Below the pieces are notes generated by a model. The model ran no database searches, was not told where the DNA came from, and was given only the letters and a program-made list of their open reading frames with translations. Positions 1-8,140 of a DNA stretch of 64,000 bases are shown in pieces. The DNA lies in contig CAWEYC010000036.1 in NCBI GenBank assembly GCA_963813195.1, forward strand, positions 1 through 64,000, written 5' to 3'. Numbering within the stretch: position 1 is the stretch's first letter; each line of letters opens with the position of its first letter. The position numbers and the translations under genes were made by a program. This DNA is from Roseiarcus sp963813195. Lineage in GTDB: Bacteria > Pseudomonadota > Alphaproteobacteria > Rhizobiales > Beijerinckiaceae.

Positions 1-144
1 TCGCGCCTGGCGGCAAAGGCCTAAACCCCAAACGATGTGCGCCCGCGGCGCGGCCCTTCACATTCCCGTGATAAGCCCAATGTTTACCGTTTTCCCACAG
101 TTGACTTAACTCCGTGGAAATAGAGCGCCCAAATATTCAATCCG

Positions 145-173
145 CCCATCTGCATCATCTTGACGCAGATGGG
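145..173 (+). promoter_or_regulatory. Hairpin in the leader of the Flp pilin gene
   Basis: A perfect 9-bp inverted repeat (CCCATCTGC at 145-153, GCAGATGGG at 165-173) with an 11-nt loop ends 29 bases before the pilin ATG. No T-run follows, so it is not a standard terminator. A role in mRNA stability or translation of the highly expressed pilin, or a protein-binding site, is inference. Confidence 0.4.
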
Positions 174-202
174 ATGACTAACCATCGGCTGGGAGATAAG
201 CC

Positions 203-367
203 ATGCTCAAACCATTCAAAATATTTGCCGCCGACGACTCCGGCGCGACGGCGATCGAATACGCGCTGATCGCTTCGTTGATCGCCGTCTTCATCATCGG
301 CGCCTTGCAGGTGCTCGGCACCGGTATAAGCAGCGAGTTCACCGAAGTCAGCGGCGCTCTCAAGTAG
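203..367 (+). CDS. Flp/Fap-type pilin subunit
   Basis: This 54-residue protein is a type IVb (Flp) pilin precursor, the subunit of tight-adherence (Tad) pili. It shows a short cytoplasmic leader, then GATAIEYALIASLIAV, the hallmark of Flp pilins: Gly at the prepilin peptidase site, a Glu five residues into the mature protein followed by Tyr, and a roughly 20-residue hydrophobic helix. The length matches the family. A GGGAGA sequence lies just upstream of the ATG. No cpa/tad assembly genes lie next to it in this window, so it is either an orphan pilin or belongs to a locus to the left of the window edge. Short pilins like this are easily missed by gene finders. Confidence 0.9.
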   Translation: MLKPFKIFAADDSGATAIEYALIASLIAVFIIGALQVLGTGISSEFTEVSGALK

Positions 368-694
368 CCGGAATAGCCTCAAACCGGAGCCGCCTGCTAA
401 CACCTTTAACCCTTGCGACAGGGCGGGATGGATGCCGCCCGGTCCTTGCGCGATCACGCGGCTCAAATGCGTGGTGCAGACATCGCCGGCGGGCCGGACA
501 TGTTGAACGGCAACAGGAACACGGCGTCGGTCCGTCGAAATCCGCCTCGTTCAGGTTCCAGTAGCCCAGCGGACGCCGCGGTTGCGTCTCGACTCAGCTT
601 TCGCACGGTCGCGATGCTGGCGGCGTGTCGGCGCCCCGAGAACGCCCGCCGCCGGGACGGAGCTGCAGCTCGGGGCGATGCAGCTCCGGCAACG
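368..694. other. Non-coding stretch after the pilin gene
   Basis: No convincing gene, RNA or strong terminator is visible. The open frames that cross it have atypical, low-complexity Arg/Ala-rich translations and run into the antisense of the next gene. Confidence 0.5.
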
Positions 695-1654
695 TCAATA
701 GTTGAGCTGGCAATCGCTCTTATATTCGTATCGTTCTGCTTTTTCTTTCTCAGACGATCGGATGACGACAGTGTCGGTCAGGGCGGTCTTGGGAATCGTT
801 TCGCCTTTTAGGAGCTTCTGCGCGAGTTCGACTGAGACTTCGCCTTCACGCTTCGGGTCCTGCGCGATCAAAACTGAAATCAGGCCGTTCTTCAGGGCGC
901 TGACCTCGGCCGCCGCCGAATCGTAGGCGACAACCTTCACGCGTGCGGCAGCTCCGGCTTGCTTCAATCCGGTGCTCGCGCCGATCGCGCCTTGATCGTT
1001 GGTCGCGAAGATTCCGCCAAGGTCGGGATGGGCCGCGAGCATCGAAGTGATGATCTCGCTCGCTTTCTGAGGATCGTCGTTCTGGTATTGCGCGCCGAGA
1101 TCGGTGATCCCAGGATATTTCTTGAGCTCTTCTTCGAAACCGCGAGTGCGCGCGTCTTGCGCCGCTGCGCCGGGCGGATTGGTGAGAACGAATACGGACC
1201 CCTTGCCGCCAAGCGCCTGGTTGATTGCGTCAGCGGCGACCCTGCCGCCCTGCTCGTTGTCGGTGATCACTTCGCTGGCGACAAACGAATGGTCGATAAT
1301 GGTTGTGTCGACGGTGATGATCTGCGTCCCGCGGTCATGCATCTGCCGCAGCGGGCGCGTAACGCTCTGACTATCGGCAGGCGAGATGATCGTGATGGCC
1401 GGTGCGCGCGCGGTCACGGCGTCAATGACCGGCGCTTGCGATTCTCCGGTGAAATGATCGGGCGCGAAGACGGTCAGTTTGACCCCGAGCTTGGCGGCGG
1501 CGTCGATGGCGCCGCACGCGAGCGCATCATCGAACGGGCTGCCTTTGACGCCGAGGATCAGCGCGACGTCCTTGCCCGCCGCATATGACTCGCCGGCGAA
1601 GGCGACGAGGCCGAGCATGAGACCCGTGCTCAGCATTAAGCTGCATTTTAACAT
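695..1654 (-). CDS. Sugar-type ABC transporter periplasmic binding protein
   Basis: The 319-residue product is a periplasmic-binding protein of the ribose/xylose class (Peripla_BP_4) that delivers a small polar ligand, probably a sugar or polyol, to the permease encoded just upstream. An N-terminal signal peptide (about residues 1-27, ending ...ESYA) is clear. The body has the typical alternating pattern, with SPADS and TNDQGAIGA segments seen in sugar binders. I chose the ATG at 1654 over longer in-frame openings because it gives the signal peptide and has an AAGGAG ribosome site 6 bases upstream. It is the last gene of the operon AOR - ATPase - permease - binding protein, an order in which the binding protein comes last. 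The ligand is unknown. Confidence 0.88.
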   Translation of the reverse strand: MLKCSLMLSTGLMLGLVAFAGESYAAGKDVALILGVKGSPFDDALACGAIDAAAKLGVKLTVFAPDHFTGESQAPVIDAVTARAPAITIISPADSQSVTRPLRQMHDRGTQIITVDTTIIDHSFVASEVITDNEQGGRVAADAINQALGGKGSVFVLTNPPGAAAQDARTRGFEEELKKYPGITDLGAQYQNDDPQKASEIITSMLAAHPDLGGIFATNDQGAIGASTGLKQAGAAARVKVVAYDSAAAEVSALKNGLISVLIAQDPKREGEVSVELAQKLLKGETIPKTALTDTVVIRSSEKEKAERYEYKSDCQLNY

Positions 1655-1697
1655 ATCCCACTCCTTCAGGTTTTCTCGCGATTGCCTTTTCTTCAGG

Positions 1698-2750
1698 TCA
1701 TCCGCGTTCTCTTGCGCGGCGTTTGAGCTGGTCGACCCATACGGCGACCACCAATACGGCGCCCATCGTGACGGTCTGCCAGAAGGGCGGGATGCCAAGA
1801 ATGACGAAGCCATCGAGCAGAACGATCGGGATGAACACCCCGACGATCGTTCCGGCGATCGTGCCGACGCCGCCAAACAGGCTGGTTCCACCGAGCACCA
1901 CGGCCGAGATGGCGGCGAGGTTGTCGCCGGCATGCCCGCCGATCGTGGTCGTCGAGAATCTTGCAAGCGACATCACCCCGGCCAATCCGGCCAGCGCGCC
2001 GGCGAGCGTGTAAACGCGGATCAACTGGCTCGCGACTGGAATGCCCGCGCGGCGGGCCGCCTCCGCGCTCGATCCTACGGCGAAGGTGCGGACGCCGAAC
2101 CGCGTCAAATGGAGGACAGCGGCTGCGATGACGCTGACCAATGCGGCAATGACGACGAGCGCCGGGACGCCGAAGAGCGTTCCGGAGCCGATGACATCGA
2201 CGAGCTTTTCCGGAACGGCGCGAACGTCCTGCCCATTGCTCAGGATCTGGGCGAACCCCAAAGCCATCCCAAGCGTGCCCAAGGTGACGATGAGCGCGGG
2301 GATTCGAGCGACCGCGACAAGCGCCCCGTTCAGCATACCCCAGGCGCCGCCGCAAGCGACGGCGACGACGGTTCCGACGAACACCACTCCCCAACCTGCG
2401 TCGGTAGTGCCGTAAGTCGACCCGGGAGCGCCTGACAGCTCCAGCATCAGCTTCGCGGCCGCGACGGAAGCAAAGACGAGAACCGAGCCGACCGAAAGAT
2501 CGATGCCGGCGGTCACGATGACGAAGGTCTGACCAATCGCCAGAACCAGCAGGATCGCGGCATTGGTGGCGAGCGTGGACAAGTTGAAGGCGGACGCGAA
2601 CTGAGCAGGCCGTGCGACGGAGAAGCCCACGACGAGCGCGATCAGCAGCAGCAAGATCCAGCCGCCGCCCACGAGGCGCGACCAGGTGTTCAGCCGAGGC
2701 TCCGTCTCGTCGGCCGAACGATCCAGATTGTCGGCTATCGGTTGGGTCAT
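1698..2750 (-). CDS. Sugar-type ABC transporter permease (RbsC family)
   Basis: A 350-residue inner-membrane permease with eight or more hydrophobic segments. It carries the family signature AGIDLSVGS after the third helix and the VLGGTSLFGGVGT segment near the end, both characteristic of RbsC/XylH-type permeases. The long open frame extends far upstream, but the ATG at 2750 overlaps the stop of the ATPase gene in an ATGA arrangement, implying coupled translation. The predicted cytoplasmic N-terminus is about 30 residues. It should form the translocation pore together with the flanking ATPase and binding protein. Confidence 0.9.
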   Translation of the reverse strand: MTQPIADNLDRSADETEPRLNTWSRLVGGGWILLLLIALVVGFSVARPAQFASAFNLSTLATNAAILLVLAIGQTFVIVTAGIDLSVGSVLVFASVAAAKLMLELSGAPGSTYGTTDAGWGVVFVGTVVAVACGGAWGMLNGALVAVARIPALIVTLGTLGMALGFAQILSNGQDVRAVPEKLVDVIGSGTLFGVPALVVIAALVSVIAAAVLHLTRFGVRTFAVGSSAEAARRAGIPVASQLIRVYTLAGALAGLAGVMSLARFSTTTIGGHAGDNLAAISAVVLGGTSLFGGVGTIAGTIVGVFIPIVLLDGFVILGIPPFWQTVTMGAVLVVAVWVDQLKRRARERG

Positions 2751-3514
2751 CCCGGTTGCCTCGGTGTCGCGACGCCGCTGGTCATTGCCGCGACGAGCTG
2801 TTCCACGGTCGTTTCGCTGGCTTTGAATTGCGCAACTCTTTGGCCGAGACGAAGGACCTCGATACGGTCGGCGATTTGCAGGACCTGGGGCATATTGTGG
2901 CTTATGAGCACGACTGCGAGGCCCTGCTCGCGGACTTGTCGTATCAGTTGCAGAACGCGCTCGGTCTGCACGACGCCGAGCGCGGCGGTCGGCTCGTCCA
3001 TGAAGATCAGCTTGCTCGCCCACATTGCGGCGCGCGAGATGGCGACGGATTGACGCTGCCCCCCCGATAGCGAGGCGACCCGCACCTGCGGCGAGCGGAG
3101 CACGACGCCGAGCTTGGCGAACTGCGCCGCCGCGAGCGCATTCATCTTGGGACGGTCGACGAATCCAAGCCGCCCGAGAAAGCCGCCGCGAAGCTCTTCC
3201 CGGCCGAGGAACAAGTTGTCGGCCGCGGGCAGATCCGGGGCGAGCGCCAAGTCCTGGTAGACGGTCGCAATGCCAAGCCGCTGTGCGGCGACAGGCGAGG
3301 ACAAAGCGCACGCTCTGCCTTCCAACAGGATTTCGCCCGAGTCCGGTCGGCTCGCCCCCGAGAGAATTTTCACCAAGGTCGACTTGCCCGCGCCGTTGTC
3401 GCCGATCAGTGCGCAGATCTCGCCCGGGTAGACAGTGAAATTGGCATCTCGCAGCGCATGAACATGGCCGTAGCGAAGCGTCAGACCTCGCGCTTCAAGA
3501 AGAGGGGCGGTCAT
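2747..3514 (-). CDS. ABC transporter ATP-binding protein, single-domain sugar type
   Basis: A 255-residue single ATPase domain with Walker A GDNGAGKST, Q-loop in VYQDLAL, signature LSGGQRQ and Walker B LIFMDEP followed by a switch His in ISHNM. Importers of the ribose class usually have a tandem ATPase of about 500 residues; this one-domain form resembles the FrcA-type ATPases and would act as a homodimer. The start is taken at MTAPLLE because it matches the family's N-terminus; upstream residues in the open frame are Gly/Arg filler. It lies 43 bases after the AOR gene and overlaps the permease by 4 bases. Confidence 0.9.
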   Translation of the reverse strand: MTAPLLEARGLTLRYGHVHALRDANFTVYPGEICALIGDNGAGKSTLVKILSGASRPDSGEILLEGRACALSSPVAAQRLGIATVYQDLALAPDLPAADNLFLGREELRGGFLGRLGFVDRPKMNALAAAQFAKLGVVLRSPQVRVASLSGGQRQSVAISRAAMWASKLIFMDEPTAALGVVQTERVLQLIRQVREQGLAVVLISHNMPQVLQIADRIEVLRLGQRVAQFKASETTVEQLVAAMTSGVATPRQPG

Positions 3515-3557
3515 CGCGCCGCCTCCGTTGCGACCGCCTACCCCCCGCGCCCCGCAG

Positions 3558-5468
3558 TCAACACCGCACGGCATGGCCGTCCTCCTCCAACCATTCGAGG
3601 TGATGGTCGATCAGCGTCTCGAACCTGGGGCGACCGATCTCGTCCCATCCCATCATCGCGTAATACGTCTGGACGGCCGACGAGAACGCTTCACGGTCCA
3701 GTCGATGACCGGCCCAGGAACCCGAGGGAATGGGGTCGTCGAAAAATCGATCGGGCAGCGTGTCCTGCTCCGAGGTCAAGCCTTCACGCAGATTGTAGAC
3801 GCGCATGATGTGGTTGCGGCGCTCGCCATAGCGCATGATCTCGTACGACGAAGTGTTCCAGCCGGTGACGGCGCCGACCATCTCCGCCATCTCATGCAAA
3901 CTGAATATCCTGGTCGGCGCGATCGCGAACAGACAGAGATCGAGGGCGTCCGCGCCTGACCAGATCGTGTTGAGCGCCTTGTAGTTTCGGACTTTGTCAG
4001 CGCCAAGATGCGCCATCGGAATCCGTTCGAGGATCCCGAGCGTGCGCGAGTGTTCGAGCGTGTGCGGCCAGCCGATGGACGTATCGTAGTCCCAGTCATG
4101 CTCGCAGATTTCATATCGCGGACCTACGGGCGCCGTCGCATAGCCGAGCGCCAGGTTGGTTTGGGTGCGCGGCTCGAAAGGAACCATTTCGAGCCCTTTG
4201 ACATGCAATGCGTATTTCGCCGCCTCCGGGCCGATGCGCCGGGCGGCTCGTGCGGCGCCCTCGGCGAGAAGATCGCCAAATCCTTCGCGCATCGCGATCT
4301 TGCCGATCATCTTGAGGACAGCGCCCGAAGCGCCGAAACGGAGCGGCAGGCCGATATCTGCTTCTTTGACGATGCCCCTCTCGACGCACTCCATGACCAT
4401 TGACAACGTGAACCCGAGCGAGACCGGGTCGAGGCCGAGTTCGTTGCAGAGGACGTTGGCCTCGAAGACCGCGTTGATGTCGCTGAGTTCGAGGTTGGAC
4501 CCCAACGCGCCGGTTATCTCTTGATGAATGCCGGCGGCGCCCAAATCGGCAGCCGAGCTTTCGTTCGGGGCCAGGACCTTGATGCAATTATTGGGGCAGC
4601 CAGGGCACGGCGCGTCTTTTCTGTAGTGCCGCAGAATTTCCTCTGGTCGATAATTTTCCGCGTGGGCGAAGACGCTTTCGCTGTAGTTTCGGGTGCAGAG
4701 AGCGGCATCCGTGCCATGCAAATGGATCCACGCCGAGAAGCCGGGCGGATCGAGCTGCCACCGGGTCAGCGGATTGCCAACCATTCTTTCCCGATAGCTG
4801 TCAGTCAACTCCGCGCATCGCTCCGGAGCGGCAACTGGCGGACGGTTGTCGCCGCGAAGCACGACTGCCTTCAGTTTCTTTGAGCCCATGACCGCGCCGA
4901 GTCCCATTCGGCTGACTTGATAGGTTCTCTGGGTCACGATGCTGGCGTAACGAACGATGTTCTCCCCGGCCGGACCGATCGCAGCGGTATAGATCTCCGG
5001 GCCAAGCTGCCGCTCGAGTTCATCGACCGTGTGCGACACGGTCTGCCCCCACAGGCCCTCAGCGGGCAAAAAACTCACCCTTGCATTTTCGATCAAGACC
5101 GCGAGCGGCTCACTCGCAACTCCGTGGAATACCAGGGCGTCCGCGCCGGAGCCTTTCAGCCCTTGACCGAATGGCCCCTCGCAGCGCGCCTCGCCGATGC
5201 CGTTGGTGAGCGGGCTTTTCGCCACGACGGTGAACCGCGCCAGTCCGGCGTAGGGATGCCCTGCCGCGATACTGGAGGCGAAGACTAAACGTGCGTCTGA
5301 GTCGAACGGGTCGAGGCCGGCCGGCGTCTCACTGAGCAGATAATAGGCGCCCAGTAGGCCGCCGCCGCCGTAGACGCGCCAAAACGCATCGTCCTTTTCC
5401 TCGAGACGAGACGATCGATTTGTCAGGTCGATGTGCAAAACTCTGCCGTGATATCCAAAACGCCTCAT
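3558..5468 (-). CDS. Aldehyde:ferredoxin oxidoreductase family enzyme (W/Mo-bispyranopterin)
   Basis: The 636-residue protein belongs to the AOR family, which oxidises aldehydes to acids with a tungsten (sometimes molybdenum) bis-pyranopterin cofactor and one [4Fe-4S] cluster, passing electrons to ferredoxin. The cluster ligands are all visible: Cys288, Cys291 and Cys295 in CPGCPNNC and Cys512 in ALDLCLF, nearly the same numbering as archaeal AOR. The N-terminal start with RVLHIDLTN and the YGGGGLLG segment is standard, and the length is normal. An AAGAGG site precedes the ATG. It is the first gene of an operon with a sugar-type ABC importer under a divergent LacI-type regulator, so its substrate is probably derived from the imported compound. 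No ferredoxin or tungstate transporter is next to it. Confidence 0.9.
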   Translation of the reverse strand: MRRFGYHGRVLHIDLTNRSSRLEEKDDAFWRVYGGGGLLGAYYLLSETPAGLDPFDSDARLVFASSIAAGHPYAGLARFTVVAKSPLTNGIGEARCEGPFGQGLKGSGADALVFHGVASEPLAVLIENARVSFLPAEGLWGQTVSHTVDELERQLGPEIYTAAIGPAGENIVRYASIVTQRTYQVSRMGLGAVMGSKKLKAVVLRGDNRPPVAAPERCAELTDSYRERMVGNPLTRWQLDPPGFSAWIHLHGTDAALCTRNYSESVFAHAENYRPEEILRHYRKDAPCPGCPNNCIKVLAPNESSAADLGAAGIHQEITGALGSNLELSDINAVFEANVLCNELGLDPVSLGFTLSMVMECVERGIVKEADIGLPLRFGASGAVLKMIGKIAMREGFGDLLAEGAARAARRIGPEAAKYALHVKGLEMVPFEPRTQTNLALGYATAPVGPRYEICEHDWDYDTSIGWPHTLEHSRTLGILERIPMAHLGADKVRNYKALNTIWSGADALDLCLFAIAPTRIFSLHEMAEMVGAVTGWNTSSYEIMRYGERRNHIMRVYNLREGLTSEQDTLPDRFFDDPIPSGSWAGHRLDREAFSSAVQTYYAMMGWDEIGRPRFETLIDHHLEWLEEDGHAVRC

Positions 5469-5494
5469 CTCGCGCCTCTTCCGAGCGGCCTGAC

Positions 5495-5505
5495 TTAGAT
5501 TCTAA
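5495..5505. promoter_or_regulatory. Second inverted repeat, possible auxiliary operator
   Basis: TTAGA-T-TCTAA lies 13 bases from the main palindrome, on the AOR side. It shares the TTAG/CTAA core of the main site and could be a second operator or part of a promoter. This is inference. Confidence 0.3.
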
Positions 5506-5517
5506 CGGCCAGCGTAT

Positions 5518-5531
5518 CGATTAGCTAATCG
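5518..5531. promoter_or_regulatory. Perfect 14-bp palindrome, probable LacI-family operator
   Basis: CGATTAGCTAATCG is a perfect palindrome with a central CG-free AGCT core, the size and even-spaced symmetry typical of LacI-family operators. It lies in the 236-base divergent region, 50 bases upstream of the AOR start and 174 bases upstream of the lacI-type gene, where it could control the transport operon and possibly the regulator itself. Confidence 0.6.
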
Positions 5532-5704
5532 TTTCACGGAATAAATCGTGGCGCAAGGGCGATTTTTCTGCTCTACCGCACCCATGGGACTGGACGGGGT
5601 GCGCTGCGCCTCTGGCGGCATAATCCAAAAGCTGATAGCCCAAGATCGCGCCCGCAGGCCCTCACAGTCCGGATCAAAATATTGGACGGACCGAGTACGG
5701 AAAA

Positions 5705-6781
5705 ATGAATAAAGCTGCGAATTTGCCGACGATCAAGGACGTCGCTCGACTTGCGGGCGTTTCCACCGCGACGGTTTCGGCTGCGATCAACGAAACGTCT
5801 TACGTAAGTCCCCGCCTCAAGGAGCGGGTCGCGGAGGCGATTTTGCAGCTTGGATATTCGCCATCGGGAACCGCGCGGAGCTTGCGAACGCAAACGACCC
5901 GTCTGATTGGGGTTATCGTCGCGGACATCACCAATCTTTTCTTTGCTCAACTGGTTCGTAACTTGGGATCGGCGGCCCAGGCTCTCGGATACTTGGTGCT
6001 GCTCTGTGAGACGGACCACGACGAAGCGAAAGAGATCGCCTCGCTGAACTTACTAGCCGCGCATCGCGTCGACGGCGTCATCCTCGCGCCGACAGGGCCG
6101 ACGGCCAATTATTTCCAGCCGCCGTTCTCGAATTTCGCCAAGCCGATCGTGACGGTTGACCGGCTGATTCCGAGCGCGCCCTTCGATGCCGTCTCGATCG
6201 ACAACCAGGCGGCGGGCTTCGATGTCACCGATTATATCCTGACGCTGGGCCACAAGCGGATCGCGATCATTGCCGGCGCCCGCCATCTCGCCAATACGAG
6301 CGAGCGGCTTGCCGGCTTCACCCGGGCGCTCGCAGCGCATGGTTTGACTGTCGACCCGAACCACATTGTCTACGCCGATTTCCGCGAAGACCGAGCCTAT
6401 GATTTAGCGCTGCAACTTCTGTCGTCGGCCGATCGCCCCTCGGCGCTTTTTGTTTCGAACAACCAGATGCTGATCGGCGTCATGCGTGCACTGACGGTGC
6501 TGGGGCTGTCGTGCCCGGAGGACGTGTCCGTAGCTGCGATCGACGACTTTCCCTGGGCCGATACATTCTCGCCCAGACTGACGACCGTCCGACAACCAAT
6601 TCAGGGACTTGCGGACGCTTCAATTCGCCTCCTTCATGAACGAATGACCGGAGCGCGAACCGGCGATCCAGAGCGCGTCGTTCTGCCCGCGAGCCTCGTC
6701 GTACGAGGGTCTTGTCGCCCTTGGATTGATATGGGCCGCCCGCTATCCGAGTTCGGCGCCGACGAACCCGCGCAAGTTTAG
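5705..6781 (+). CDS. LacI-family transcriptional regulator
   Basis: A 358-residue repressor of the LacI/GalR family. Residues 8-55 form the DNA-binding domain, with helix-turn-helix TIKDVARLAGVSTATVSAA and hinge helix region YSPSGTARSLRT. The rest is a periplasmic-binding-protein-like effector domain (LIGVIVADITNLFFAQL onward). It is transcribed divergently from the AOR/ABC operon, with a perfect palindrome in between, so it most likely represses that operon and is relieved by the imported compound or its metabolite. The C-terminal 20 residues beyond the usual end are not conserved-looking. The effector cannot be read from the sequence. Confidence 0.92.
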   Translation: MNKAANLPTIKDVARLAGVSTATVSAAINETSYVSPRLKERVAEAILQLGYSPSGTARSLRTQTTRLIGVIVADITNLFFAQLVRNLGSAAQALGYLVLLCETDHDEAKEIASLNLLAAHRVDGVILAPTGPTANYFQPPFSNFAKPIVTVDRLIPSAPFDAVSIDNQAAGFDVTDYILTLGHKRIAIIAGARHLANTSERLAGFTRALAAHGLTVDPNHIVYADFREDRAYDLALQLLSSADRPSALFVSNNQMLIGVMRALTVLGLSCPEDVSVAAIDDFPWADTFSPRLTTVRQPIQGLADASIRLLHERMTGARTGDPERVVLPASLVVRGSCRPWIDMGRPLSEFGADEPAQV

Positions 6782-6908
6782 TCGGATCGGCGGCGCTAGG
6801 ACCATTCCAGGCGCTTTTATTTTGGCGGCGCGGGAATAATTCGATCGCCCGTCCGGTCTCTCTCTTGTCTGGCCCAATCGAAGGGCGTCCAAACAGGAGT
6901 GAGACCAC

Positions 6909-7859
6909 ATGGCGAACGATCACGACAATCGCGAAGACGGCGTCAGCCGCCGTCACGCTCTCGAATGCATGCTCTGGGCGGGCTCAGGCGTTCTCTGGAC
7001 GGTCGCGGGCGGCGTGCCCAAGTCGCTCAGCCTGCTGAGTAATGCGGAAGCAGCCACCGCCGCGAGTTCGTTCACGTTCTTGCAGATTTCGGACAGCCAT
7101 GTCGGATTCGACAAGGCGGCCAATCCGAACGCGCTCGGCACGCTGCAAGAGGCCATCGACAAAGTCAAAGCCTTCCCCAACAAGCCCGCCTTCATGCTCC
7201 ACACAGGCGACATCACGCATCTGTCGAAGCCCAAGCAATTCGACGACGCCGACCACGTGATCGGCGGCGCACGTCTCGACGTGCACTATGTGCCGGGCGA
7301 GCACGACAACCTCGATGACGTGCCGGGTAAGTCCTATCTCGAGCGATACGGCAAGAACACCAAGGGCTCGGGTTGGTATTCTTTCGATCAGAACGGCGTC
7401 CACTTCATCGGTCTCGTCAACGTGATGAACCTTAAGGCCGGCGGCATGGGCATGCTGGGGAGCGATCAATTGGCCTGGCTTGCCGACGATGTGAAAGATC
7501 TGTCGGCCTCCACACCCATCGTCGTCTTCGCGCACATCCCGTTGTGGACAATATCCAGGGATTGGGGCTGGGGCACCGACGATTCAGAGCAGGCGCTGTC
7601 CCTGCTCAAGCGTTTCGGTTCGGTGACGGTGCTCAATGGTCACATTCACCAATTGATGCAGAAGGTCGAGGGCCAGGTGAACTTCTATACGGCTAGATCG
7701 ACAGCCTTTCCGCAGCCGGCGCCTGGCACGGCTCCCGCGCCCACGCCCTTGGTGGTTCCGGCGGACAAGCTGCGCTCCGTTCTCGGCATCCGGGACGTCG
7801 TCTTCACGCGAGGCAAAGAGATGCTTGCCGTGACCGATCATACGTTGGCGGCCAGCTAA
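6909..7859 (+). CDS. Tat-exported calcineurin-like metallophosphoesterase
   Basis: A 316-residue metallophosphoesterase with all metal-ligand motifs: D62-S-H64, G100-D101 followed by TH, GEHD at 130-133 (usually GNHD), AHIP at 208-211 and GHIH at 244-247. The N-terminus carries a twin-arginine signal (SRRHALECML, then a hydrophobic stretch and an AEA cleavage region near residue 48), so the enzyme should be folded with its metals before export to the periplasm. A strong AGGAGTGAG site precedes the ATG. The N-to-E change in the GNHD motif is a notable departure, as that Asn is normally a metal ligand. Substrate unknown. Downstream, 7860-8140 shows no gene. Confidence 0.88.
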   Translation: MANDHDNREDGVSRRHALECMLWAGSGVLWTVAGGVPKSLSLLSNAEAATAASSFTFLQISDSHVGFDKAANPNALGTLQEAIDKVKAFPNKPAFMLHTGDITHLSKPKQFDDADHVIGGARLDVHYVPGEHDNLDDVPGKSYLERYGKNTKGSGWYSFDQNGVHFIGLVNVMNLKAGGMGMLGSDQLAWLADDVKDLSASTPIVVFAHIPLWTISRDWGWGTDDSEQALSLLKRFGSVTVLNGHIHQLMQKVEGQVNFYTARSTAFPQPAPGTAPAPTPLVVPADKLRSVLGIRDVVFTRGKEMLAVTDHTLAAS

Positions 7860-8140
7860 GACGACGCCATCGAGACCGGGCCTTGCGCCGACGGCTTTTT
7901 CCGAACCGGCCGCACGCCGAGTTCCGGCGCGGCAGCCGTTGGCAGACAGTCCCTTCCGCCTGCCCGATTTCTGGGTGCGCCTTGAAATTGGCATGAATGG
8001 CGCATCGGGCACGTTGCGGCTATATTGAGGGCCATCCGTCGTCGTTGCGAGCGTCAGCGAAGTAGTGACGGCTGAAGCGCTTCGACGAGGAGTCGGCGGC
8101 TCAACCGTCGTCCCAGAGGAACTTCGTACCGTCTCGCGAT

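Noticed and set aside
413..811. Open frame of 132 codons after the pilin gene
   Set aside because: Arg/Ala-rich, no ribosome site or domain, and its end runs antisense into the binding-protein gene.
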